DNA of 64,000 nucleotides, from the NCBI RefSeq assembly GCF_042186555.1, contig NC_133326.1:98824144-98888143 (forward strand). The letters run 5' to 3'. Positions within the stretch are counted from its first letter, which is position 1, and each line of letters starts with the position of its first letter. The stretch comes from Aquarana catesbeiana (Eukaryota > Chordata > Amphibia > Anura > Ranidae). Below are positions 11,859 through 23,245 of this stretch, piece by piece. The notes under the pieces were generated by a model. That model did not search any database. It saw nothing but the letters and a program-made list of their open reading frames with translations, and was not told the origin of the DNA. Both the position numbers and the translations under genes were made by a program.

Positions 11859-12340
11859 CAGTGATCAGTCATAACTTTTTTGACCACCCACCAAATATTG
11901 AGTAGGTCCCCCTTTTGCTGCCAAAACAGCCCGGACCCATCAAGGCATGGATGCTGCTAGACCTCTGAAGGTATGCTGTGGTTACTGGCACCAAGCCTTC
12001 AGTAACAGATCCTTTAGGAATTGTATGGTTGGGGGCTCCATGAATCAGACTTCAAGCATATCCCACAGATGCTCAATAGGATTGGGGTCTGGAGAATCTT
12101 GAAGCCAAGTTGACACCTCAAACTTGTTGTTGTGTTCCTCAAACCATTCTTAAACCATTTTTGCAGTGTGGAAGATTGCATTATCCTACTGGAAGAGGTC
12201 GCTGCCATCAAGAAATATTGTTTCCATGAAGGGGCGTGTACTTGGTCAGCAACAATGTTTAGGGTAGGTAGCATGTGTCAAGTAACATCCACAAGAATGG
12301 CAGGACCGAATGTTTTTTATGCTATGATCACATTCCATGT
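11859..12340 (-). mobile_element. Tc1-like transposon, internally deleted
   Basis: The left end CAGTGATCAGTCATAAC follows a TA (11857-11858). The minus strand between 12130 and 12000 encodes WLQDSPDPNPIEHLWDML, the C-terminal DPNPIEHLWD box that holds the last catalytic Glu of Tc1 transposases. Homology runs to about 12310, where a degenerate inverse terminus (atgctatgatcac) appears, so the 5' two-thirds of the transposase is missing. A different Tc1 family from the one at 3.5 kb. Confidence 0.8.
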
Positions 12341-12419
12341 TTATAGATATCACTAATACCATCCAATGACTTCTAGGCTAATGTTTATGCACACTCCAAA
12401 ATCCAGCCAAATATATATT

Positions 12420-12700
12420 TTTTTTACATTTTGTAGAGACTTAGGAAGAGCAAATACTCCTGTCAAGTTTTTATTGGTGACAGTGACACCCTTGGGGAGT
12501 TTGCATCTCACTTCCTGTCCCTGTGGCAACAGGACAATAAATAAGGCGGGACAGTTGTCACTGGGACAGGAAGAATTAGAAAGTGATAATGACAAACTGA
12601 CAGATGTTATAACCTTTCCCCTATTTAATTAAAATGTTTTGTCTCCATTAGAGAGATTGCCTATCACTTATTCTGCCAGGAAGTGAGGTAAAATCTCCCT
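12420..12700. repeat. Dispersed repeat related to the TCTATCCAAAACTAA family
   Basis: Contains ACTTCCTGTCCC, TCTCCCTAAT-type and GGAAGTGAGG words seen in the better copies at 42.5, 43.5 and 57.8 kb. Boundaries uncertain. Confidence 0.35.
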
Positions 12701-13104
12701 AATAGGGATGCAGCCTGCAATTAAAAACCAGACAGTCATTTTATTCCTTAGCTACTCTGTCCAAAACAAAAAAAACCAAAAATTTATTGACTGGAAATAG
12801 CCTTTAATTTTTGATGTAAAGATTTAGATAAATTAGCTACATGGCAGTGGATATTAACTTAATAATTAGAGCAAAAGCAACTCATATACATGTATAATCA
12901 TATACTCGTGTGGTCTTGGCTGATACGCACAGTGGAATGAGATATCTTGGGGTGTTACCTGAGAATTAACATTGAGTTATAGTAAAGATAAATCTTGGTT
13001 GGGCTAATGTGTAAAAAATTGTAAGAATTCCAGACAATTTGTGAAATCATTCAGTAAGCTGCTAATGTTAAGTAGCAACCATTGCAGCTTTGCTTGGGTC
13101 AAAG

Positions 13105-13314
13105 GGGTTAATTTACAAATAGGCTGTTTACTTTGCAAGTGAAGTTGCACTTTGAAAGGGAAATTTAGAGAATACTATGAATATTCACTTTGCGAAGAAT
13201 ACCCAATCATGTGCAAGGTGAATAAGAAAAAATAAGCTTCACTAAGCTTACCATTGCAAAGTGCAACTTCCCTTGCAAAGTGAACGGCCTATTTGCTCAA
13301 AGTAAATCAGCCTC
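13105..13314. mobile_element. MITE with about 40-bp TIRs (GATTTACTAAA group)
   Basis: The left arm (GGGTTAATTTACAAATAGGC, then ACTTTGCAAGTGAAGTTGCA) is the imperfect inverse of the right arm ending AGTAAATCAGCCTC. A related element lies at 20032-20573. Non-coding, about 210 bp. Confidence 0.75.
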
Positions 13315-13358
13315 ATACAGTCCACAATATACCTTAATTTCAATTAAATTTAAACCAC

Positions 13359-13490
13359 CAGGGGTGGCCTGTCCATTGGGGGGGCATGGGCGCCGCCCCC
13401 TCTGTCCTCGCTAGATTCATGCAATCTATCCATCCGACTGGGGGGGGTGTTTGCCGCCCCCCCAAAAGAAAAAACCACCAGCAGCCACTG
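13359..13490 (-). mobile_element. hAT-like MITE, short copy
   Basis: In reverse orientation it begins CAGTGGCTGCTGGTGG and ends GGACAGGCCACCCCTG, matching both ends of the hAT element at 17137-17713 (CAGTGGCAGCTGG and GGACGGGCCTCTCCTG). The interior is G/C-run rich. The flanking 8-mers agree at only part of their positions, so no target duplication is claimed. Confidence 0.65.
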
Positions 13491-13910
13491 GTGGCCACAA
13501 TCAATTTAAGTAGGGTGTTGTTTCTGAAGCATGAGCTGTGCTTGTTCTGTTTGATAATTTACCAATCAGATTCAAAGTTCCAAGAAAAGAAATGTAATCT
13601 AAATGTTAGTGTCCATCGAAATATATTAGTGATAATAGCCTGATCTGATGTAGGTATGCTCCTGATTAGAAATTGGTGATAAAAATGCATTTCAGATACT
13701 GAAAAAAGGAGCTGAGTTGGACTGCTGTATCCTTAGTGCATGGTACTACAGAATGGAGATGGTGGGGCTCAGTGCGCACAGTAAAATCTGTTTCTGGAGG
13801 GGGTGAAGCTACAGCCAGCAATAACAGAAAATCGAGATTTATTTTAGTTAACACGCACTGCTGGGGGATTTATCAAGTTTATTTTTTTCTTCCGGTGATG
13901 CATCGTCATT

Positions 13911-14283
13911 AAAGCCCTGTACACACGGGCAGAATGTCGGGAGACACTTGCCGGTACAGAAAATACCGTCCGACATTCTGTCCCTGTGTATGTCGGTCTG
14001 TCTGACAGAAGACGGCCGTTCGGCGAGCTTCTGTCGGACGTGAATGCTGGAAAACCAGCAGCCGACCGACTCCCGATCAGCGCTCTTAGCCAATGGCAGA
14101 GAGCGCTGATCGGAGTGTTCTGGCGGGGGGCGTCCCTCTGTCAGAACACAACAGCTCAGTGGAGGAGATTGCTGGATTAACCTCGCATGGTTAGTACAGC
14201 GGCTCCCTACCAGAGCTGTCAGTTTTATTTTTGTGCGACCCGTGGGGTTGCATGAAAATAAAACTGTAGTGTGTACCAGGCCA
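13911..14283. mobile_element. MITE family B, copy 1 (AGCCCTGTACACACGGG ends)
   Basis: Left terminus AAAGCCCTGTACACACG, right terminus GTGTGTACCAGGCC (inverse). The interior (TTCTGTCGGACGTG, CTGGAAAACCAGC, CCAATGGCAGA) is shared with copy 2 at 51128-51450. Termini resemble those of the Harbinger-like MITE but the interiors differ. Confidence 0.8.
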
Positions 14284-14596
14284 GTGTGATAACCTTTTCA
14301 CAACTTCATTGCAACAAGATATTGTAACACGTTTATGCCAAACTAGTAATCTCATGCTGTATATGTAAAAAAAAAATCCTGTTATTGAATACTAAATTCC
14401 CGAGGGATCAATGCTGCTAAACATTATAATTTGGTCCCCCATTGATGACAATGGCAGATAGAAGACCGAAGAGTATAAAATAAAAAGAAAAATGTCTGTG
14501 CTAGTAGAAAGATCCCAGGCTGCTAGCAATGAATATTATATGTGTAAATCCTACATAAACTATGTATATAAAGTAACTGGAGCACCATATGTAAAA

Positions 14597-15264
14597 AACA
14601 TAAAGATTAATAAACAATGTGATACCCCACATGTAATAGAAACGATTTAAATCAGTAAATGACTAAGAAGAAATGATCCAAATATAGTGAAATATAATAA
14701 GTGTCTCAGTGACCATCTACTGATAAGAACTCTTCTTGTGAAAACCCCATCACCAAACAAGTAAACTGCACATTCACCAGAAGTTTAACCCCATAAAAAG
14801 AGGTATTATTCGCTAATGATATGGGATCAAATTGTAAAATCTCCCCTGAAGGCAAGTGGCTACCGTATTGAACTCCTGTGTCTGAGTGCCAGGTAAACGG
14901 AACAATCCGGACAATGCAACTCTGAAGTTAAGATGGCCCATTTTAGTGCGTTATAAAGAATGTACTCTCCACCGATGAATTGTATAAAACAAGGGGAGCA
15001 TTTTCATAGTGTATATCATATAAAATGTATTCAAACAAATAAATAAAAAGTAAAAAGCCAGTTTCATTCACTTACATCAATGCTGCTGCCCACACCATGA
15101 AACAGCAGCATGTAAGACATTCGGCTCCGCACTACACGTTTCCTTCAATAGGACATCATTACCCTAATGATCATCACTATATTTGGATCATTTCTACTTA
15201 GTATTTATTGTTTTCAAATATTTTTATTGCACATTTAGTATTGCATTGTTTATTAATCTTTATT
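14597..15264. mobile_element. Fold-back element H1
   Basis: Two separated blocks are mirrored: aaagattaataaacaatg (about 14601-14619) with cattgtttattaatcttt (15244-15261), and gaaatgatccaaatatagt (about 14670-14688) with its inverse at 15177-15201. The centre carries the inverse of a GAAACGTGTAGTGCGGAG motif (about 15125-15143), similar to the centres of H2 and H3. No coding capacity. Confidence 0.75.
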
Positions 15265-15349
15265 GCACTTAAGGTCTTTTACAATGTACTGTACATTGGG
15301 CATTGCCAACAATTATATACATAAGACTGAAGAGTGTCTGCCAGCCAGG

Positions 15350-15480
15350 CAGGGCCGGTGCAAGGATTTTTGTCTACACAGGCGAAGGTGCATTTTGGTG
15401 CCCCTCCCCTGCCACCCCCCTCCTCTCTCTACAATGCAACCCCCCTTTCCCAACGTCTACAGCCTCGCTGGTACCTCCTT
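15350..15480 (+). repeat. Dispersed repeat end (CAGGGCCGGTGCAAGGA)
   Basis: This motif followed by GGCGAAGGTGCATTTTGGTGCCCC is a dispersed amphibian repeat terminus I recognise from memory. The opposite end was not found. Confidence 0.4.
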
Positions 15481-15499
15481 CATGTTGCACTCATAATAT

Positions 15500-16285
15500 G
15501 ATGCTATGCCACAAGTAAGAGTCTCTACAGACACATAAACCCCAGCACAATCAATTAAAAAAAAAAAAGAATGAAAATCTTCCATTGCATATGGTTTTGC
15601 ACACACTGAAATTGTACAAAAAGCTAACACTTTATCTAAGTCTACCTTAAAGAAGACCCTCATTAAAATAGTCAGAAACTGCATAGTGACCTCAACTGTT
15701 AAGACAATAAATACTTTGCTGAGAAGTATATAATGTACATATTGTGTATATAGTACAGGAGTGCGTAAGGAAAAGTGCCGGGGTCGGCGATGTGCAATGC
15801 AATGCTGCAGTCATTGTTGGATTTAGGATACATAACGCCAACTGCAGGGGTCCAGGGTGTGCAATGCAACTTGTTCAAGGATCAGGAGTATGTAAAGAAG
15901 GCTGTAGTTAGTGCCAGGTTTAGGAATACACAATACACAGATTACAGGGACAGGCGTGTGTAATGCACATGTAGTGATAAGGCAAGTGCAAAATTCTCCC
16001 TCCCCAACCTCACCCTTCCATCAAAAATCCCAACTCCCTCCCCTCCAAAAAAAAAATCAACCCTAATTTGTACGTTGCCACCCTCCCAGTACAAATCCAC
16101 TCTCCCCTCTCCCAGGACAAATCCCCCTTCCCAGCACAAATCTTCTTCCCCCTTTCCACTTTCCAAGCATAAAATGAAGGTTATTGTTCAGCAAATGCAC
16201 AATCACAGACACTCCATTTAGAATACTCCCTCTAACATGTTTTCACCCCCTACTGGGCTCAGTCATAGAGCCTATAAATGGGCTC
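15500..16285. other. Unannotated sequence
   Basis: No gene recognised. 15960-16160 is C-rich (CTCCC words) low complexity. Confidence 0.4.
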
Positions 16286-16286
16286 T

Positions 16287-16695
16287 ATGATTAAGGTGGT
16301 TGTAAAGCCTGACATATATCCAGTGAATTGACAGGTTAGGTTATACACAGAGATAAAACAAATTCTCCTACATGTACTTGTTTATCTGCAGCCCTCCCTC
16401 CTCTATGTCCATTCAAAGTGCAGTTTACACAGCATTTCTGAGCTTCAGAAGGCAGGGGACAGGAATCTGATGTCACACACTGCACAGCATAGAAAGGAGA
16501 GCTGAGTGTATAATTTGAGACCTGAGTAGAGGGAATGGACACCCCTTCTGCACAGCCCAATAGGGAAACATGCACAGCTGAGACTGTCAATCACCTGCTG
16601 TGTGCTTGGAAGGGGGTTGTCTCCTGGGATTGCTTGGTGCCAGGATAAATGATCAGAAGTGACTCATCCAGATAGGAGGGGGAGGAGAGAAAAGT
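16287..16695 (+). repeat. Dispersed repeat (AAGGTGGTTGTAAAGCCTGACA start)
   Basis: Its start resembles the one at 44569 (TTAAAGTGGTTTTAAAACTCTGACA). Its last 54 bp (16642-16695) recur almost identically at 17616-17669. Confidence 0.55.
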
Positions 16696-16734
16696 TGCGC
16701 TGGCAGAACATTAGAAAAAGTCCTGCAAGCAGCA

Positions 16735-17001
16735 TCTTTGGGGCGGTGGAGGTGTGTATACACCGCTCCTAAAGCATCCCTGCCTATTGAAATGAATGGG
16801 CATCGCTGCCAAAGCGCCTGCAAAGCGCTTCGGCAGCGGTGCTACACGGGTGCATTTAACTCTTTCTTTGGCCGCTAGCGGGGGGTTAAAAGCGCCCCAC
16901 TAGCATCCGAATAGTGCCGCAAAAATGACGGTAAAGCGCCGCTAAAACTAGCGGCACTTTATCGTTAACGCTGCCCATTGCTCAGTGTGAAAGGGGTCTT
17001 A
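16735..17001. repeat. GC-rich dispersed repeat F with TTCACAC-type end
   Basis: Contains AAAGCGCCTGCAAAGCGCTT and CCGCTAAAACTAGCGGCAC palindromes and ends CAGTGTGAAAGGGGTCTTA. The end is the inverse of CCCCTTTCACACTG, akin to the GGTTCACAC ends of other families here. Left limit uncertain. Confidence 0.6.
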
Positions 17002-17382
17002 ATCTCCTCTTCTCAAGAGAAAATAACCTAAGCTCAGCTAATCGTTCTTCATGGCTGTTGTTGTACCATTTCTCTGCTGACATTTACCTATAGGTAGTGT
17101 AAATATCTCCTAAACGTGAGCCCAATCTGTACCAGCCAGTGGCAGCTGGTTTTTTTTTTTGGGGAGGCCGCAAACAACCCCCCCCATGACAGCCAGTGGC
17201 ACCTCAACCCCCCCAGCTGCTCGCTGTCTGGCGGTCGGTCCGGCACTTATCCCATCTAGGTGGCAGGTAGCGGGCAGCGGGCATCAAGCAGCGGCTCCTG
17301 TGTCCTCTCCTCCTCCTCGCTTCCGTCGTGCGTCTCCTCCCCCCCTCCTAGGCGTCCAATAGGATCCCCTGTCCTTTCAGCC

Positions 17383-17424
17383 AATCGGTTGACGGGTCCC
17401 AAGAATCGGTTGACGGGTCCCAAG
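17383..17424. repeat. 21-bp tandem duplication
   Basis: aatcggttgacgggtcccaa(g) occurs twice head to tail at 17383-17403 and 17404-17424, identical. Confidence 0.95.
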
Positions 17425-17615
17425 ACCCGATTCCTGATTGGCTGGGAGGAGGATTAGTATTACACTAGCGATTATTCATTCGCTATTAAACACACCTGGG
17501 TGGGCTCACTTCGCATTCTCTGCGCCCCAAGCCCACCCTATTTTGAAGCCTATTAGAGCCTCTTGCTCAGGTGCTTCAAAAAAACACCCACCCCCCATTG
17601 GAATCCATGCGTGTC

Positions 17616-17669
17616 AGGATACATGATCAGAAGTGACTCATCCAGATAGGAGGGGGAGGAGAGAAAAGT
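17616..17669 (+). repeat. 54-bp direct repeat of 16642-16695
   Basis: One mismatch in 54 bp (aggataaatgatcag versus aggatacatgatcag). The spacing is 974 bp. This copy lies inside the hAT element and the other outside it. Confidence 0.95.
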
Positions 17670-17721
17670 AGGGTGGGCGGCGTCCGTGCGCCTAAATGGA
17701 CGGGCCTCTCCTGGTACCAGC

Positions 17722-19010
17722 TCTATGCTTTCTTCTTCGGACCCTGAATTTTCCTGGTAATATACTGTATGTATGTTTTTTTTTTGAGTACCCCAAATTT
17801 CTCCTTTAAGGGAATAACACTTTCATGCCTCTTTTATTTAGTTAGCCTGATGTTAGGTTCTATTTCAAACCATTTTCTCAGCTGCTACAATTGATTATAA
17901 AACTGTCTGATTCATCAAGTGTCAAGCAGGTGTTAATAGCGTATCGAAAAGTTCATCTATGTACTATTTTTAACTTTATTTTTTAATCTTACTAACACCA
18001 AATTTGTAAAAAACACTTTAATTAAATAGAAAAAAAAGGTGCTGAGAAAAGAGAGCTGCTACCGAATTAGCAAAAGTATGGAACCTTTTTACCTGTCCAC
18101 TCCAAGCACAAGCTGCATAAGAAAAAGAAATAAAAAGCAAACCACACCCCCTGTTGACATTTATGAAAAACCCAGAGGCCTAAAATTTGGGGAACAAAGC
18201 TCCCCCACATCTTTAGTCTGCCATTTTTCCACTGTCTAAATAAATCTTTTAGAGAATCATTATGATAACTGCACTAGCGGATAATGGGAGACTAATTCAT
18301 TCACTCAATAGAAAGACTGTAAAAGCACTGAACTGAGAAAGTACCATTGTTTATTTTAAACCCTGCACTTGTTTAAAATATTCAGTAAACTTGGATGCAG
18401 GATTATTTCCATTCGTAATTATCACTTGGCATCACATGCAATTTTCCATTTCTGATTTTTAATGAATCAAGTGCTAATTAGTATGCAACTCTGAGAATCA
18501 ATTACTGTAGTAATATTGCTCAATTTACCAGCATTTGATGCATGTTACCTGCAATCTGAATGGCCTCCGTAGGAAGTATTAGGCAAATATATTGTATATT
18601 GCAAAGCTATTCAAGTAGCTAAGGTTAAGCAGAAAACAAATCCTTGCAGCAGGTGACTTTTGACCTGTTTTTCTTTTTTTTTAATTGCCCATGCTACTGC
18701 ATTTAAATGCGCTGTCCACAAGTGAAGTGACAGATGTGACAGCGCTCTGCTGTACTCTGATGCTAGAGGTTGACAGGTTCATATTTAAGAATGGTCTCTC
18801 ATTACATTTTAGCCTCAACCCCCCCAGTATTAGTATAAAAGCAGCCGTCAATAAGCACACAGAAAAAAAAACAGCATGCAAAGCAATGGACAGCTATTAT
18901 ATAAACTATTCTTAGGAATACAGCAATTATATTAGCACCACTGTTTGGAAATCAAATGTATTTTAAGACACTCTGGAGAATAGTAACATGTAAATGTGCT
19001 AGTAGTCCAT
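17722..19010. other. Unannotated AT-rich sequence
   Basis: About 1.3 kb with no repeat termini or coding motif; a candidate for single-copy DNA. Confidence 0.45.
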
Positions 19011-19013
19011 TTA

Positions 19014-19479
19014 GTGCCGGTTCACACTACCGCGACTTGGGATCCGACTTGTCAGACCTCAAGTCGCCCCAAGTCGCTTGACATCTGAAAGTCCATGTAA
19101 GTGAATGAGAGCCGTCTATATGTACGCTACTGAAGTCGCTCCGACTTCAGAAAAGGTCCCTGTACTACTTCAAGGCGACTTGTAGGCGACTTGTACCCAT
19201 TGATTTCAATGGAAGTCGCCTACAAGTCGGATCGTGGTCTATAGTGAAGCGACTTCACAGGAAGAGAAGATGTTTTTTTCAAGCAAACCCCTCCCTCCCC
19301 CAGAGCGGATTGTAGTTTGATTGGCCACTGGAAAGTCGCCTGTCTTGGAGGCGACTTGAAGTCGCCTTGTAAGTCGCCCCAAGTCACGCTGAAGTCGCGC
19401 TGAAGTCGCGCTGAAGTCGCGCTGAAGTCGCCTTGCTAAGTCGCGCTGTAAGTCGTGTTGCCCCTGTGTGAACCAGCGC
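19014..19479. mobile_element. CGACTT-rich MITE, copy 2 (466 bp)
   Basis: Begins GTGCCGGTTCACAC and ends GTGTGAACCAGCGC (inverse). TTA flanks both ends (19011-19013 and 19480-19482), a 3-bp target duplication fitting Harbinger-like transposition. The interior is almost entirely AAGTCG/CGACTT words, as in copy 1 at 8157. Confidence 0.85.
19385..19432. repeat. Short tandem array GCTGAAGTCGCG
   Basis: Four near-identical 12-bp units inside the CGACTT-rich MITE. Confidence 0.9.
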
Positions 19480-20031
19480 TTAGGCTACTAAAAATATGCA
19501 AATATTGCTAATTCCCGAGTCCATTCATTAAGAGGCTTTATTTAGAAAGAAATGATGAGACAATTTCATAAGGGAAATATTTCTTCCCTCGACAAAAGCC
19601 TGGTGAAGTGTAGCAAGGAATTTGCAACCTTAACAGGCAGCCAGATGAGTCTATTTAATTGCATCAAGAATGAGCAAATGTTGATGTTTTAATCATTTTT
19701 ACTATGATGGAAGGATGGTCCCTTGGAAAATTCTGTCAAACTACTACCATGTCATTCAAAACTGACGGCTTATTATACCAATTCCTTTTAAAGGACTATA
19801 AATAAGTGGGAATTGGTTAAAATTATAAAGAGACTCACACTTTTGTTGTTGGCTGACTCTTATCCTTTTTTTCAGGGTGAATAATACATCAGCCCTGGAG
19901 CCGTATTTCAGGATCGAGCCAACCTAGACACGGGTTATATGTTTTTATATCATGTTAGGTGGCTATTAATACAACAATTAAAAAGGACCCGTCACATCTA
20001 TTTTAAAAGCCCAAATACGGTGCACATTATA

Positions 20032-20573
20032 GGGTTGATTTAGTAAAGGCAAATAGACTGTGCATTTTGCAAAGTGAAGTTGCTCCAGAGCTTAGTAAAT
20101 GAGCAGAAACTTTGCTAGCTTCCATCATCCACTCATTTTTTTCTTTTTCTTGCACTTTATGGGGAACTCTTTGCATAGTGAAGCTTTACCTCACATTAAA
20201 GAAGAACTGCAGTCTCCCTCCACTGAGTCTGGCTGCATCCATTTTAACTGTGGGCAGCTGAAGTTGCTGCCTGTTGACTTCCTGGATTTACAAAGACACA
20301 CAGAGGCACACCTCCAGCTCTGCAGCGCTCATTGTCCCTCTTATGACTCATCCCCCCTCCCTTCCTGGCAAACTCTACGAGGGTAAGCGAGGGGGCTGTG
20401 CATGATGTCATAAGCCTAGGCTTATTACCAGACAAGAAAAGGAAATGGGCTGTATAAGGTATTTACTGGCAGAAAAAAATGTTTTACTATCCAAAGTTAA
20501 AACAAGGGCAGGAGATTTAATAGATGGAAAGTTGAAAAAATAAAAGTCTTTTTGCCTTTAGTAAATCAACCTC
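20032..20573. mobile_element. MITE (GATTTAGTAAAGGCAAATAG ends)
   Basis: Left GGGTTGATTTAGTAAAGGCA is the inverse of the right TGCCTTTAGTAAATCAACCTC. About 540 bp, non-coding; the left arm continues into CTGTGCATTTTGCAAAGTGA, shared with the element at 13105. Confidence 0.8.
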
Positions 20574-21328
20574 AATGTGTCACAATCACCCTAACCCCTG
20601 GCCTTAAAACCATCATGGGGCCATGTCTCTTTGACACTGCCCATATTTGTATCTTGCTCTCCAAATTCTTAAAGTGAGGTTGTGGGCTTGTCTTATCTTT
20701 CAAGTTGACTCTTCTTGGTGCCTGCTACCATCCTCCCTTTATCATTAAAGCCCTTTTGTATCCCCAAAACCAAGAAACATGTTACACAAATATTGCCCAC
20801 AGCTTTCACAGTTGATGTCTGGCACTGCCTTCTCTCACCATTAGTTTATTCTCGTTGGCCAGTAAGAGCTCCATCAGAAGAGGAACTGGGTGGGAAGATG
20901 AAAACCAGCCATCTTGTCAGAAGAAAATTTTGAAAAAAGGCCTCCTGATGATGCAACAAGTGGAAGTGACAACACATCCTAGCTCCTGGTTCCTCGCTCC
21001 GTCAATTGACTCTGGGTCTGTCATTGTTCCAAGCTCATTAAACTTAGTCTTGGTTGCTAAAGTGGTTGCACTGGACCCAATGCTATTCTTTTTTATCTTT
21101 TCTGGGCCTACTCTCCTCCAGATTCTGATAGGTAGAGACCTGTCCAACTTGTTTGATGTATTTGCAGAGCCTTAAAGGATAAAACCCTTTCTGTGATTAG
21201 AAGTACTGTGGAGACTGTGACTGTCAGAGACATCTTGCATGTCAGTGTTTCTGATCTGTAAGTTTGTCAGAAGTCAGCAGCTGGGATGACCAGATATATG
21301 TAGCTATACAAAGAAACTGGGACCAAAC
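20574..21328. other. Unannotated sequence
   Basis: Nothing recognised; open frames at 20715-21175 show no known motif. Confidence 0.4.
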
Positions 21329-21333
21329 AATGT

Positions 21334-21792
21334 ATAATGAAGTACATTTATTAACAGAAAGCAAAAAGACATTCACGCACCAGCAAATAGCGAACATATA
21401 CAAGTGACCCACAACCAAAAATGCCTAAGTCGCAGAAACCCAGCAAGCTAATTGAATACAATATGTACAAATATGTACGATATGGGAAGCAAGGGTAACA
21501 GGAGCAATGCAAGAAAAAGGGGTAATCAGGACTGGGTACAGGAACAAGGCGAGCAGAAGTAAGGGAACAGGTTGCAAGGATCGCTCAAGAGCAGGATGGA
21601 TCTGGCAGCAAGCAAGGCAATCAAAACAGTGACGTAAGTTGCAATAGTAGAGATGGGACTTAAATATTCTTCTAGGTGAAACTCATTGCAGGAACCTGCT
21701 GGCTGCTGGGAGACACCCACTGGTGGTCACTGGAACTACAGCTTTCAGCCCAGGGAACTACAATGCCACCAGCAGGTGAACCAGGTCCTGAC
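21334..21792 (-). mobile_element. LTR-like element, minus orientation
   Basis: On the minus strand it starts GTCAGGACCTGGTTCACCTG and carries a TATA-like ATATTTAAG (about 21660) and an AATAAA signal (21347-21352). AATGT on both sides (21329-21333 and 21793-21797) is a possible 5-bp target duplication. The first 150 bp are homologous to the LTR-like element at 56966. No coding region adjoins it, so it is probably a solo LTR; canonical TG...CA ends are not clear. Confidence 0.55.
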
Positions 21793-21802
21793 AATGTGCT
21801 AC

Positions 21803-22168
21803 TTAAAGCGGAGTTCTGTAGCCGCTGACTTTTAACATTAGGTAACTTACCTGTCCTAGAGTCCAGTTATATCAGCACTGCAGCCGATGTTTACATCAGC
21901 TGGTCAGGTGCTGCCGGCTTTCGGCTTCACGTCCGGATCCTTACTGCGCATGCTCAAAGTGCGCTGTGCTCTCTCAGTGGCCCGGCCGAAGGGGAGGGAA
22001 GAGGAGGGGGGCCGAGCTGTGATGTAATTTGCCGCAGCCCAGTCTCTTGGAAGTGGGCACAGGGTACCCGCACCCCCCCCCCCTCCCGAAAGGTGCCAAA
22101 TTTGACACCGGAGAGGGGGAGGAATCAGATAAGGGGAAGTTCCACTTTTGGGTGGAACTCTGTTTTAA
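21803..22168. mobile_element. MITE with TTAAAGCGGAGTTC ends
   Basis: Left TTAAAGCGGAGTTCTG is the inverse of the right GGAACTCTGTTTTAAGG. The interior is GC-rich with an inner GGGCACAGGGTACCC palindrome. Non-coding. Confidence 0.75.
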
Positions 22169-22984
22169 GGTGTAAGTGAAACTGTACCACTGTGCAAATT
22201 ATGCTATTTACTGCAAGGCCTCTTGTGGGGATAACATTAACAATGATTATACCTTATTATCAAGGTTCTATCCTGTGAGTGCACCCTTGGGAATTACTTC
22301 CAAATAGACTTCCACTTAATACTCTGTTTTCCTTTTTCATTTGAGGGTTCGGTTACTAGAGGAGATGCTAAAAAAGCAGAGGGAAGAGGTGTGTACAGCA
22401 GTAAGACTACCACAGAATGGTGTGGGGATGCCAAAAGAGTTACAATGAACAGGGTTCACTCTGGTACATCTAAATTGATTTCTGAGGGAATGAGCAACTC
22501 TTAGAACATCACAAACACAGTTACCCCTTCATGTGCCTCTTAACTAATTCAGGGAAAGAGGGAGCCTACACAGAGATATTTAAACTCAGTGCAAAAGTGT
22601 AGTTCAGCTATTGCATTTCTAAAAACTCAAACAAATACAATATATATTTTATCTAAAGCAAAAGGCAAATTCTACTGATAAAATTAATAATGTTAAAAAA
22701 ACAGTTGTGTTTGAATATTACAGTTGGTGCTATATAGGAAAAAAATTAGGGGGACAATATAACGGAATATGTTGACAAATTGTTTCTGTTTTTGGAAAAT
22801 ATGTATTTTCCTATGTGTTTGCAGTAGAATGGGCTCATCATGTTCTGATCCCATCCACATCCCCTGGCCCTTTCAATACTAAACGTCAGCATTTATTATT
22901 GTCAATGGAGAATGATGCCATTTTATATCATATTTTATGTATATTATATGATATCAATTCTGATAAATATATATTTTTAATACC
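22169..22984. other. Unannotated AT-rich sequence
   Basis: Nothing recognised. Confidence 0.4.
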
Positions 22985-23245
22985 AATACAGTGATTGTAA
23001 GGCTTCGTGTCATACTTATCTCCACTGTGCAGTTCATTTTGCACAGAGTGGCCTCTGATCCTTGACTTCTGGGATCCCCCGGCAGTGCTGGTAGCTCCTC
23101 CCCGCATCGTATAACCCCCCTAGGAGAAGCGCTCTCCCGGGAGGTTACCTTGTGGGCACACTCCCGAGTACAGCATTTGCGTTCATAGACGCAGAATGCC
23201 AGACTTGGCCCCACCCCCCGGCACCCGTGTCAATGAGGAATGATG
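22985..23245 (+). repeat. Dispersed repeat sharing a module with 54.7 kb
   Basis: ATACTTATCTCCACTGTGCA followed by TTTTGCACAGAGTGGCC and GGATCC-rich sequence matches the module at 54720-54790 (ATACTCACCTGTTCTGTGCA). Boundaries approximate. Confidence 0.6.

Larger units (their letters stand above)
17137..17713 (+). mobile_element. hAT-family non-autonomous element (577 bp)
   Basis: Begins CAGTGGCAGCTGG and ends GGGCCTCTCCTG, fitting CAG...CTG hAT ends. It is flanked by a perfect 8-bp direct repeat GTACCAGC (17129-17136 and 17714-17721), the hAT target duplication length. No transposase is encoded. It holds a 21-bp tandem duplication and a 54-bp segment shared with sequence outside the element. 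Confidence 0.85.

Noticed and set aside
13359..13498. 8-bp target duplication around the short hAT copy
   Set aside because: Flanks TAAACCAC and GTGGCCAC agree only in the last four bases.
19861..19960. Polypyrimidine tract plus CAG near 19875 looking like a splice acceptor
   Set aside because: No supported downstream exon frame or donor; chance similarity likely.
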